From WFZT01 sp964398355 (GTDB lineage Bacteria > Hydrothermota > Hydrothermia > B15-G9 > WFZT01): 42,183 nt of DNA. Below the pieces are notes generated by a model. That model made no database searches, was not told the DNA's origin, and saw only the letters and a list, made by a program, of their open reading frames with translations. This document shows positions 25,706-33,333 of the stretch, in pieces. The translations under genes were made by a program, and so were the position numbers. The stretch spans positions 1 to 42,183 of the forward strand of contig CAYNMM010000100.1 of the NCBI GenBank assembly GCA_964398355.1, read 5' to 3'. The stretch's first letter is position 1; every line of letters starts with the position of its first letter.

Positions 25706-26970
25706 TAACGCTTCCTCTTTGTTACAAGCTTCGTCTTGATTTCAATCGGTACGCCCCAGAAGCCAAATTTCTGACGTATGTTTTTCTCGACAAACTTGAG
25801 AAACGAATGGTGTAAATTTCCTTTTGCTCCAAGCAGAAAAGTTGGAGGGTTTTTCCTCACCTGTTTCAGAAATGTAATTTCAACAGGAGGCGTATATCTG
25901 CTAAAAAGCTCGTAAAGCAAGTTTTCCAGCTCATCAGCGGGGATAAAGCGGTTTCTCTCTTCATAAACTCTTTTGACGGCGTCTTTGAGATAGTTTATAC
26001 CTTCACCAGTCTTTGCTGATGTAAAAATTTTGGGCGCATAATCAACAAAACCAAGTTCTCTCGCAATGTGATGGAATACTGGTTTTCTGTCTTTAACGAG
26101 ATCAACTTTATTAAGCGCAATTACCAAACCTTTCCCCTCTTTCTCTGCAAGTGATATAATTTTTTTGTCGATGTTTGTTATTTCACTGGAAATATCAATT
26201 ACAATTATCGCAACATCAGCGAAATTTAATGAGCTCAAACTTCTCAAATGTGAGTAATATTCGATTGCATCACTGTATTTTCTTTTAATCCCTGCGGTAT
26301 CAACGAAAATAAAGTCCTCTGTTTCAAAGTCGATTGAATCCCTCGTTGTACCAGGAATTTCAGAGATGATTGAGATATTTTCTCCTGTTAGAGCGTTGAA
26401 GATAGATGATTTCCCAACACTTGGCTTACCGAGAATGGTGACAGGAATCTTACCTTTTCTCCCTGCCTTAATTTTCACACCGCCAATCTCTTCAACTATT
26501 GTATCGAGTAAGTCTGAGACACCATATCCGTGAGCTGCGGAAATTGGTATTGGTGGTCCCCATCCTAAAGTTTCAAATTCCTCAAGATATGGGTTTTTTA
26601 CATCAGTTTTGTTGGCTACAAGCAAAACTTTTTTCCCGAGCTTTCTCAACCAATTGCTGATCTCTGTATCGTAAGGAGTAGGTCCTGATTTGCCATCCAC
26701 GAGAAAGATGATGAGATCAGAACTTTTTACGGTTTCCTCAATTTTGTTTTTTATAAGACCCCAGAGAGGATCTTCCTCAGGTGGGAAAAATCCCCCGGTA
26801 TCAATTAATTCAAATGCCGTACCATTCCATGTAACAATTTTCGAAATCCTGTCCCTCGTTACACCGGGTCTATCATCAACCACAGCGAGAGGTTTTTTTA
26901 TAATTCGGTTGAAAAGAGTGGATTTCCCGACGTTTACTCTTCCAACTATTGCAACTTTGGGTAATTTCAT
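25705..26970 (-). CDS. der: ribosome-assembly GTPase Der (EngA)
   Basis: Der binds the maturing 50S subunit. The 421-residue protein has two tandem GTPase domains. In the first, G1 is GRVNVGKST near 10-18, G3 is DTGG and G4 is NKTD. In the second, G1 is GKPSVGKSS near 181-189, G3 is DTAG and G4 is NKVD. A C-terminal KH-like domain contains TPPVEITFLKQVRKNPPTF. Length is near the usual 430-490. It leads a short operon with the PUA protein. The ATG stands 8 nt after a strong -10 box, and no Shine-Dalgarno is present. Confidence 0.96.
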   Translation of the reverse strand: MKLPKVAIVGRVNVGKSTLFNRIIKKPLAVVDDRPGVTRDRISKIVTWNGTAFELIDTGGFFPPEEDPLWGLIKNKIEETVKSSDLIIFLVDGKSGPTPYDTEISNWLRKLGKKVLLVANKTDVKNPYLEEFETLGWGPPIPISAAHGYGVSDLLDTIVEEIGGVKIKAGRKGKIPVTILGKPSVGKSSIFNALTGENISIISEIPGTTRDSIDFETEDFIFVDTAGIKRKYSDAIEYYSHLRSLSSLNFADVAIIVIDISSEITNIDKKIISLAEKEGKGLVIALNKVDLVKDRKPVFHHIARELGFVDYAPKIFTSAKTGEGINYLKDAVKRVYEERNRFIPADELENLLYELFSRYTPPVEITFLKQVRKNPPTFLLGAKGNLHHSFLKFVEKNIRQKFGFWGVPIEIKTKLVTKRKR

Positions 26971-26978
26971 AGACGGAA

Positions 26979-27007
26979 AATATAACTGACCCTGATAACT
27001 GTGTCAA
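26979..27007 (-). promoter_or_regulatory. strong near-leaderless promoter of der
   Basis: Minus-strand consensus TTGACA (27007-27002), a 17-bp spacer and TATATT (26984-26979) stand 8 nt before the der ATG. This is the best match to a sigma70 consensus in the window. Confidence 0.65.
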
Positions 27008-27009
27008 TT

Positions 27010-27322
27010 GACTTAAAACGCTGTTCAAAAAAAGTTTTGGGAAAAGAGGAATGTAATTTTTTCCCCTTCCCCCACAGAGTGTTTAGCACTGTAAGAGAAG
27101 GATTGAGGAGGGAGCAGAAGTAGCGGATTTGAGAGGGGAAGCAATGAGTTCTATTTTTGCCCTCTCCTTAATCCTCTCCAGCTTGCGGAAGGGGAGGTTG
27201 GATGTAATCTCTCCCACTTTATGGGAGGGTGAAGATGTAGATGGATCTTCTCGCAGGTAGAATGGGAAAAAGAGAGTTTACCGCAAAGTGAAAGAGAAAA
27301 ATAGTTACTGGTAAAATATGCT
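27010..27322 (+). repeat. interspersed repeat family, copy B
   Basis: This stretch has the same module order as copy A: CTGTTCAAAAAAAG; CCCCTTCCCCCACAG with a decayed hairpin closed by GAGAAGG (27065-27101); GATTGAGGAGGGAG; GCGGATTTGAGAGGGGAAGC; TTTTTGCCCTCTCCTTAATC; a small hairpin CTCCCActttaTGGGAG; and the end module CGCAAAGTGAAAGAG with TTACTGGTAAAATAT (27282-27319). It fills most of the der-cfa gap and borders the cfa promoter. No gene is supported in it. Confidence 0.65.
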
Positions 27323-27334
27323 TGATCCCCCACA

Positions 27335-27364
27335 TTGACTTAACGGGTTTTTTAATGTTAGAAT
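27335..27364 (+). promoter_or_regulatory. promoter of the CFA-type methyltransferase gene
   Basis: TTGACT (27335-27340), an 18-bp spacer and TAGAAT (27359-27364) would start transcription near 27371. That is downstream of the ATG at 27369 and supports the start at 27399, whose AAGGAGG (27386-27392) lies in the leader. Confidence 0.5.
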
Positions 27365-27398
27365 TGCAATGAAAGGTTATTTAAAAAGGAGGTTCGAA

Positions 27399-28691
27399 AT
27401 GAACGAAAAAGCTGTTTCTGAGGTCATTGACGTTGTGGATCTTTTATTTAATGGCGTTAAAAAAAATTTTGATATTGTGCTATGGGATGGAACCCGGATA
27501 CCCGCAGAGGAGAAAGCAGAGTTTACATTAAAGATAAACTATCCCTGTGCCCTGTGGCATGCGCTCGTCCCACCGACTGACCTATCCATGGGAGAGGCCT
27601 ATCTCTACAATCTGATAGATATTGAGGGGAATATATATGGAATTTTCCCTCTTGGCGAGAAAATTAAGGAAAATTTTAAAAATCCATTACTTGCGGCAAA
27701 ACTGGGGACAAAACTGCTGAAGTTAAAAAAATATAATGACCAGTGTAAAAAAGCTATTGCTCACAAAAGAGATGCAAGGTTAAAAGGGAAAAAACACTCC
27801 ATAGAAAGGGATCGGGAAGCAATTTCCTATCATTACGATGTTTCAAACGAATTCTATAAACTATTTCTCGATAAAAATCTCGTCTATTCATGCGCTTATT
27901 TCCCAACCGGTCAGGAAGATCTCGATACGGCACAGGAGCTTAAGCTTGATTATATTTGCCGGAAGTTGCAGCTCAAACCAGGTGAAAAATTGCTGGACAT
28001 CGGATGTGGCTGGGGAGCCCTTGTCATCCATGCTGCAAAAAATTATGGAGTTGAAGCTCTTGGTATTACACTGAGCAAAAATCAGTTTGAGTATGCCAAT
28101 GAATGGATTAAAAAGGAGGGCCTTGAAAAACAGGTTCGGGTAGAGTATCTGGATTACCGCGAAGTTGAAGCTCCATCTGGCGGCTTTGATAAACTCGTTA
28201 GCGTCGGAATGTTTGAACATGTCGGTGAAGAGATGCTGCATAAATACTTCGAAAAAGCCTGGAAATTACTTAAACCCGGTGGGATCTTTTTAAATCATGG
28301 AATTGCCTGCCGATGGAAGAATTGCGGATTCCATGAGAACTCTTTCACAAATAAGTATGTCTTTCCAGATGGCGAATTGCTCGCTATCAGTACAACACTG
28401 AGACACGCTGAAGAGATCGGCTTTGAAGTTAGAGATGTCGAATCTTTGAGGGAACACTACGCGAGAACCCTCAAATTCTGGGTGGCCAGGCTTGAAAAAA
28501 ATCATGACCAAGCCCTTCAATATGTTGATGAAGTTACTTACAGAATATGGCGACTTTTTATGTCAGGTTCCTCCTATGGCTTTGATACAGGCAGACACAA
28601 TCTTTATCAGACAATACTCGTTAAACCCGATAAAGGCAAAAGTGGTATGCCCTGGAGCAGGAACTATCTTTACAAAAATACGAGATTCTAA
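27399..28691 (+). CDS. cyclopropane-fatty-acyl-phospholipid synthase family methyltransferase
   Basis: CFA synthases add a methylene (or methyl) group from SAM across double bonds of membrane phospholipid acyl chains. The 430-residue protein has a divergent N-terminal domain (about 1-125), the family motif SYHYDVSNEFYKLFLDKNLV near 144-163, the SAM site LLDIGCGWGALVIHAA near 203-218, SVGMFEHVG near 267-275 and a C-terminal HYARTLKFWVARLE. I chose ATG 27399 because AAGGAGG stands 6 nt upstream. The earlier in-frame ATG at 27369 lies at the predicted transcription start. It is monocistronic. Related mycolate or hydroxy-methyl-branching enzymes cannot be excluded by sequence. Confidence 0.9.
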   Translation: MNEKAVSEVIDVVDLLFNGVKKNFDIVLWDGTRIPAEEKAEFTLKINYPCALWHALVPPTDLSMGEAYLYNLIDIEGNIYGIFPLGEKIKENFKNPLLAAKLGTKLLKLKKYNDQCKKAIAHKRDARLKGKKHSIERDREAISYHYDVSNEFYKLFLDKNLVYSCAYFPTGQEDLDTAQELKLDYICRKLQLKPGEKLLDIGCGWGALVIHAAKNYGVEALGITLSKNQFEYANEWIKKEGLEKQVRVEYLDYREVEAPSGGFDKLVSVGMFEHVGEEMLHKYFEKAWKLLKPGGIFLNHGIACRWKNCGFHENSFTNKYVFPDGELLAISTTLRHAEEIGFEVRDVESLREHYARTLKFWVARLEKNHDQALQYVDEVTYRIWRLFMSGSSYGFDTGRHNLYQTILVKPDKGKSGMPWSRNYLYKNTRF

Positions 28692-28902
28692 GAAAATTCA
28701 GCTTAATTTCAAAATTTTAAAAGGTCAAACGGGAAAATGTTTGAGACTTATGTCCTGGGTTGCATAGATAAGTATTGATCACTTCGATTGTATCGATTTT
28801 TTACAGAAAAGCTTTAAAAATGTTCTTCAATTTATAAATTACGTGCATAAGAGAAAGCATTTTTGCGATTTTCTCCATGTATTGGTGAAAGGTGCTTGAA
28901 TG
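28692..28902. other. gene-free start of the cfa-antiporter gap
   Basis: AT-rich, with no coding frame or recognisable site. The gap continues into repeat copy C and the antiporter promoter, so the whole stretch from 28692 to 29373 lacks a gene. Confidence 0.5.
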
Positions 28903-29160
28903 ATATTTTTACCAGGAATCACTTCCCATTTCACTTTGTGAAAAAACTCTTTTATTTTCCCCTTCTGCTTGCGAGAAGATCCACCTCCAGCCATCTCTCC
29001 CATGAAGTGGGAGAAATTGTATTCGATCTCCCCTCCTGCTCTGCGAGAGGAAATTGGGAAAGAAATCTCCTCCACAGTGTTAAGCTCATTGAGGGCGTGG
29101 AGGATAAAAATTACATCCCTTCTCTTCCCCAGGGCATTCTTTTCGAAAAGCCTCATGATT
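28903..29160 (-). repeat. interspersed repeat family, copy C (inverted)
   Basis: Read on the minus strand from 29160, it follows the family order: TTTTCGAAAAGAATGCCC; GATGTAATTTTT; CTCCCACTTCATGGGAG hairpin (28997-29013); GTGGATCTTCTCGCAAGCAG, closely matching GATGGATCTTCTCGCAGGTAG in copy B; and the end module CACAAAGTGAAATGGGAAG with TTCCTGGTAAAAATAT (28940-28903). It is opposite in orientation to copies A, B and D. Confidence 0.6.
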
Positions 29161-29324
29161 GATAATACTGCCCGAGAAATTTCTCCTCAGGGGAATAGTT
29201 CGGATTTAAATTGGTCGGATTATGGAATTTCTAAGAAATCATAAGTGAAAAATTATAGAATCATATCAAAAATTTACGCAGATGGTGGGTAATGTCAGTG
29301 TAAACTGGTAAACATTTTGTAAAT

Positions 29325-29353
29325 TTGACATTAGAATAATAGTTCAATAGAAA
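29325..29353 (+). promoter_or_regulatory. possible promoter of the antiporter-UspA-cupin genes
   Basis: Consensus TTGACA (29325-29330), a 17-bp spacer and a weak -10 TAGAAA (29348-29353) would give a leader of about 14 nt with AGGGAG (29361-29366). Confidence 0.4.
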
Positions 29354-29373
29354 AATTTGCAGGGAGAGTGATG

Positions 29374-30864
29374 ATGAGAAAGGTTATTTTGATTGGATTA
29401 CTGATAATGCCACTATGGGCAGGGAGTTCTTCACACTCAGCAGATTCGGGTAAGAAAAATGTAATCACATCCACCAGTGTATCTCAGGCACAGGTTGTAG
29501 AAAAAGAGGACATGCACGAGAGATATATTGGGGAAATTTTACCGTTGTGGAGTGGTATTCCATTTGTCGGAATACTCTTATCGATTGCTCTATTTCCTTT
29601 GTTTGCCCCTAAATTCTGGCATCATCATTATCCAAAAGTTGCGTTTCTATGGGCGTTACTGCTGGCTGTTCCATTCGTTATCGCGTACAGGCACCAGGCA
29701 GTCCACGAGATTCTCCACATATACATTACAGATTATATACCATTTATAATTCTTCTCTGGTCTCTTTTTACAGTTGCCGGTGGGATTTATTTGCGGGGTA
29801 CACTGGTCGGGACTCCTGTAACCAATGTCGTTATGTTGCTTATCGGAACTGTACTCGCCTCCTGGATGGGAACAACTGGTGCTGCCATGCTTATGATAAG
29901 GCCATTTCTGAGGGCGAATAAGATGAGGAAGAACCGAACTTTTATGGTTTGCTTTTTTATCTTTCTCGTTGCTAATATAGGTGGTTCACTAACACCTCTC
30001 GGAGATCCACCGTTGTTTCTCGGTTTCTTGCATGGTGTCCCATTCTTCTGGACATTCAAGCTTTTACCACAGTTTCTTTTGACTGCAGGTATTCTGCTGG
30101 TTATCTATTTTCTCATTGACTCCTATTACTACAGAAAAGAGGAACTACCACCAGTTTCCGGGGAAAAGGTTCCATTGAAACTCGAGGGATGGTACAATCT
30201 TTTGTTACTACTCGGAGTGGTGGCGGCGGTATTACTGAGTGGTATAGTTGATCTTGGAGAAGTTAAAATACTTGGCATACCGGTGGCTCTGCAGGATCTA
30301 TTTAGAGATATAACTCTCGTGTTACTTGGAATAGTTTCGTTAATTGTGACTCCATCCATAGTAAGAGACGAGAATGAATTTACATGGGAACCTATTAAAG
30401 AGGTTGCATATCTGTTTGCTGGAATTTTTATGACCATGATACCCGTTCTTGCAATTTTGAGGGCAGGGGAGCTTGGTGCAGCTGCCCCAATTATCAGGTT
30501 TGTTAAAGAGCCAGCTCATTTTTTCTGGATAACAGGCTCACTTTCTTCATTCCTCGATAATGCTCCTACATATTTGACTTTTCTGAGTACGGTTACTGGC
30601 AGATTTTACCCCGGTGTTGAAGGAAGTATAGCAATCGGGAAGCTCATAGCAGAACACAGCCTTTATCTCGAGGCTATTTCAGCTGGCGCCGTGTTTTTTG
30701 GAAGTATGACTTACATTGGAAATGCCCCCAATTTTATGGTGAGATCTATAGCCGAAGAGTGGGGTACACCGATGCCAAGTTTCTTTGGTTACATTTTGAA
30801 ATACTCTTTACTCTACCTCGTACCAGTGTTTATACTCGTTACAATAATCTTTTATCACCCATAG
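29374..30864 (+). CDS. NhaD-like sodium:proton antiporter / CitMHS-type permease
   Basis: This inner-membrane ion-transporter-superfamily protein of 496 residues has a cleavable or anchoring N-terminal hydrophobic segment (KVILIGLLIMPLWAG), a Ser-rich linker, and about 12 membrane segments from residue 50 on. Family motifs are NIGGSLTPLGDPPLFLGFLHG near 208-228 and SSFLDNAPTYLTF near 390-402, matching the G..TP.GDPP and DN.P signatures of NhaD/CitMHS_2 carriers. NhaD exchanges Na+ or Li+ for H+; a carboxylate substrate is the alternative. I chose ATG 29374, 7 nt after AGGGAG; ATG 29371 and GTG 29368 are adjacent in frame. The following UspA gene begins 10 bp after the stop. Confidence 0.85.
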   Translation: MRKVILIGLLIMPLWAGSSSHSADSGKKNVITSTSVSQAQVVEKEDMHERYIGEILPLWSGIPFVGILLSIALFPLFAPKFWHHHYPKVAFLWALLLAVPFVIAYRHQAVHEILHIYITDYIPFIILLWSLFTVAGGIYLRGTLVGTPVTNVVMLLIGTVLASWMGTTGAAMLMIRPFLRANKMRKNRTFMVCFFIFLVANIGGSLTPLGDPPLFLGFLHGVPFFWTFKLLPQFLLTAGILLVIYFLIDSYYYRKEELPPVSGEKVPLKLEGWYNLLLLLGVVAAVLLSGIVDLGEVKILGIPVALQDLFRDITLVLLGIVSLIVTPSIVRDENEFTWEPIKEVAYLFAGIFMTMIPVLAILRAGELGAAAPIIRFVKEPAHFFWITGSLSSFLDNAPTYLTFLSTVTGRFYPGVEGSIAIGKLIAEHSLYLEAISAGAVFFGSMTYIGNAPNFMVRSIAEEWGTPMPSFFGYILKYSLLYLVPVFILVTIIFYHP

Positions 30865-30874
30865 GAGAAAAAAT

Positions 30875-31717
30875 ATGAGTATAAGAAAAATTCTTTTTAC
30901 AACAAAGCTGAGAGAGTTGTCATTCGAGGCCTTGAGATGTTTGGTACGGTTTAAAAAGGCGGGACTCGAAAAAGTAATCCTTCTACATGTAATTCCAATA
31001 GAAGAGGTTGGATTTGTTCCCTTCGGAGGGTACGATAGGGAGGAGTACGAAGAGCTTAAAAATGAAGCACTAAGTACTTTTAAAAAATGGTCTGAATATT
31101 TGAAAAATAAGGGGATAGAAACAAAGAGCGTTGTGGAAGTTGGTAAACCCGTGCCGAAAATCCTGGATGTAGCTGAAGATGAGAGAGTGGATCTTATAGT
31201 TGCTGGAAGAAGTAAAACTTATATTGTGGAACGTTTCATCGGAAGTGACACAGAGGAACTTCTTCAATATTCGAAATGGCCTGTTCTATTGATGAAGTAC
31301 AAGGAATGCCTGAAAAATGAAGATTGTCTTCGCTTATGTAGTAAACTCATGTTCGCTACAGATTTAACAGGAGCCTCTGAAAAAGCTAAAAGGTTTGTGC
31401 TGGAGCTGAAAGAAATAACAGATGTCTTATATGTTGTACACGTCGTTGAGCCGGACGAAAGTGAAAAAATACCAGAAAGAGAAGAGCAATTGGAGGAACT
31501 TAAAGAATTTTATGTAAAACATGGATTCAAAACAGTCAAAACAATTTTGCTTGAGGGCCCCATTGTGGAAAAGTTAATCGAATTATCGGAGGAAATGGAC
31601 ACTGTTGTAATGGGAACAAGTGGAAAGGGTAAATGGCAGGCAATCTGGGTTGGAAGTATTTCGAGAAATGTAGCAGAAAAAGCAGACACTCCCGTAATTC
31701 TTGTGCCAGCAAAGTAA
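30875..31717 (+). CDS. tandem universal stress protein (UspA) protein
   Basis: This 280-residue cytoplasmic protein has two UspA domains, about 1-142 and 148-280. The first begins IRKILFTTKLRELSFEALR, the second LMFATDLTGASEKAKRFV. The second keeps the ATP-binding pattern G-2x-G-9x-G(S) as GTSGKGKWQAIWVGSIS near 249-265 and ends TPVILVPAK. The first has a degenerate form, GRSKTYIVERFIGS. Usp proteins bind ATP or AMP and are induced by stress, and several regulate ion transporters. Here the gene follows the NhaD-like antiporter by 10 bp, so joint regulation of ion flux is a reasonable inference. The cupin gene begins 22 bp after its stop. Confidence 0.88.
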   Translation: MSIRKILFTTKLRELSFEALRCLVRFKKAGLEKVILLHVIPIEEVGFVPFGGYDREEYEELKNEALSTFKKWSEYLKNKGIETKSVVEVGKPVPKILDVAEDERVDLIVAGRSKTYIVERFIGSDTEELLQYSKWPVLLMKYKECLKNEDCLRLCSKLMFATDLTGASEKAKRFVLELKEITDVLYVVHVVEPDESEKIPEREEQLEELKEFYVKHGFKTVKTILLEGPIVEKLIELSEEMDTVVMGTSGKGKWQAIWVGSISRNVAEKADTPVILVPAK

Positions 31718-31739
31718 AATTTTTGAGGAGGTTCTTTCT

Positions 31740-32108
31740 ATGTTGATTAAACGTGTCATTGATTGTCCAGAATTTGAAGCTGGTGATAAATCTCTGATTA
31801 GAGAGGTTCTCCATCCTAAAAATGACGGGGTGAAACAGGGCTTCAGCCTTGCTCATGCAGTGGTGAAACCCGGTGGTAAAACCATTCCGCATAAGTTAAA
31901 GACTCGTGTTGAAGTGTATTACATTTTAAATGGTGAGGGGATTATGCATATAAACGATGAGGAGGCGTATATTAAGGAGGGTGAGGCAGTTTATATACCT
32001 CCAGATTCTACCCAGTGGATCGAAAATACCGGAGAAAGGGATCTGGTTTTTCTATGTGTGGTGAGTCCACCCTGGTCAGAAGAGGACGAAGAACTCGTCC
32101 AAATGTAG
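31740..32108 (+). CDS. small cytoplasmic cupin protein
   Basis: This 122-residue single-domain cupin has motif 1 KPGGKTIPHKLKTRVEVYYI (one His and one Glu of the usual metal set), a glycine turn NGEGIMHI, and motif 2 GEAVYIPPDSTQWIENTGER, where the usual His is Gln. It ends LCVVSPPWSEEDEELV, a conserved tail shared with the next gene. I chose ATG 31740, 8 nt after GAGGAGG (31725-31731); an upstream ATG at 31701 lies inside the UspA gene. Cupins bind metals, sugars or small acids, and no ligand is predicted. It shares about half its residues with the exported paralogue 14 bp downstream. Confidence 0.82.
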   Translation: MLIKRVIDCPEFEAGDKSLIREVLHPKNDGVKQGFSLAHAVVKPGGKTIPHKLKTRVEVYYILNGEGIMHINDEEAYIKEGEAVYIPPDSTQWIENTGERDLVFLCVVSPPWSEEDEELVQM

Positions 32109-32122
32109 AAAGGAGGTTAAAA

Positions 32123-32548
32123 ATGTGGTTAGTTTTATCACTTATGTTCATAATGCCTTTACAGGCAAAAACTCCTGACTATATTGTTAAAAAAGTTAAG
32201 AATATTCCCGTGATCACGGCTGGAGGCGGCTACATGGTAAAGGAAGTTATTCATCCTAAAAATGACAATATCAATTCCGGATTCAGTCTCGCATATATCA
32301 GGTTGCCACAGGGAAAGAAGACAGAGCCACACATTTTGAAGAGTAGCTCACAGGCATTCTACATTCTGAAGGGAAAGGCCATACTGCACATTGGAAAAGA
32401 TAAGATAGAGGTTTCTCCTGGTACCGCTGTTTATATTGCACCGGGCGTTGTGCAATGGACTGAGAATATCGGAAGGGGAGATTTTGTGTTTCTTTGCGTT
32501 GTGTCACCTCCCTGGAGAGCATCTGACGAAGAAGTGTTAAAAAGATGA
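32123..32548 (+). CDS. exported cupin protein, paralogue of the preceding one
   Basis: This 141-residue protein has a signal peptide (MWLVLSLMFIMPLQA) that the upstream cupin lacks, so it is expected in the periplasm. The shared core is clear: EVIHPKNDNINSGFSLAYI, motif 1 KKTEPHILKSSSQAFYILKG, motif 2 GTAVYIAPGVVQWTENIGRG, and tail LCVVSPPWRASDEEVL. The Glu of motif 1 in the first copy is Gln here, so metal binding may differ. AAAGGAGG (32109-32116) stands 6 nt before ATG 32123. An earlier in-frame start at 32015 would overlap the first cupin and destroy the signal peptide. Its end lies 2 bp from the convergent activase gene. Confidence 0.8.
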   Translation: MWLVLSLMFIMPLQAKTPDYIVKKVKNIPVITAGGGYMVKEVIHPKNDNINSGFSLAYIRLPQGKKTEPHILKSSSQAFYILKGKAILHIGKDKIEVSPGTAVYIAPGVVQWTENIGRGDFVFLCVVSPPWRASDEEVLKR

Positions 32549-32550
32549 TA

Positions 32551-33330
32551 CTACTTTCTCAATTTTAGTGCAATCAGGGCAGCTCCGTAAGCACCCATAA
32601 ATTGTGGATAGGTGGGAAGTAAAACTTTTTCTCCAGTTTCTTCCTCTATCATACGCCTTATCGCAGGATTTTTTACAACTCCACCAGAAAGCATTAATGG
32701 GGGAATGAGCCCCACGCTCCTAATCATTGCCACAATTCTTTTTACAAGCGATCTGTGAAGGCCTTTGAGAATAGGCTCAACGTCAACACCATGTGCAATC
32801 ATTGAGATGATTTCTGACTCGGCAAATACTGTGCATGTACTTGAAATTTGAACTTCGTCTGGTGATGATAATGCGACTTCACCCATTTCTTCGAGCTTCA
32901 CTCTAAGTCGACCCGCTGTGTTTTCGAGGAATCTGCCCGTACCAGCTGCACATTTATCATTCATTGTAAAGTCTACGACTTCACCATGTGGACCAATAAC
33001 AATGACCTTGCTATCTTGACCGCCAATATCAACAAGTGTTCCACCATGTCCAAGTTGTTTAAAAACTCCTTTGGCGTGGCATGTGATCTCAGTTACCTTT
33101 TTTGTAGCCTGGTGTACAAGATTTCTACCGTAGCCAGTCGCTACAATCGGGATGTTGCCCTGATATTCAGTTGCTTTCTCGGCAAGGTCAAGGAATCTGT
33201 CAACCTGGTCTTCCACACGTGGATCTGCAGGTTCAATATATTTCCAGATGAGATCACCATTTTCATCTACACCAACAATTTTTGCTGTTGTGGAACCTAC
33301 ATCAATTCCAATTGCAACTATTTTCCCCAT
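32551..33330 (-). CDS. 2-hydroxyacyl-CoA dehydratase/benzoyl-CoA reductase activase (HgdC/BcrA-BcrD type)
   Basis: This homodimeric ASKHA-fold ATPase passes one low-potential electron, using ATP, to the dehydratase or reductase encoded upstream. The 259-residue protein has GIDVGSTTAKIVG at 8-20, ATGYGRNLV, LVDIGGQDSKVI near 99-110, NDKCAAGTGRF and SSTCTVFAESE. Cys127 and Cys166 have the spacing used by HgdC for the [4Fe-4S] cluster at the dimer interface. It ends LSGGVVKNPAIRRMIEEETG and MGAYGAALIA. Oxygen sensitivity is expected from the family. It is last in the four-gene operon, 3 bp after the 440-residue subunit, with GGAGTG before its ATG. Confidence 0.93.
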   Translation of the reverse strand: MGKIVAIGIDVGSTTAKIVGVDENGDLIWKYIEPADPRVEDQVDRFLDLAEKATEYQGNIPIVATGYGRNLVHQATKKVTEITCHAKGVFKQLGHGGTLVDIGGQDSKVIVIGPHGEVVDFTMNDKCAAGTGRFLENTAGRLRVKLEEMGEVALSSPDEVQISSTCTVFAESEIISMIAHGVDVEPILKGLHRSLVKRIVAMIRSVGLIPPLMLSGGVVKNPAIRRMIEEETGEKVLLPTYPQFMGAYGAALIALKLRK

Positions 33331-33333
33331 TTT

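Noticed and set aside
27369..27398. Earlier ATG of the CFA-type methyltransferase
   Set aside because: It falls at the predicted transcription start and lacks a ribosome site, whereas ATG 27399 has AAGGAGG at 6 nt.
28839..29244. Overlapping small open frames in the cfa-antiporter gap
   Set aside because: They lie within repeat copy C, translate its C/T-rich hairpin modules, and have no ribosome sites.
32015..32122. Longer form of the exported cupin
   Set aside because: It would overlap the first cupin in another frame and bury the signal peptide.
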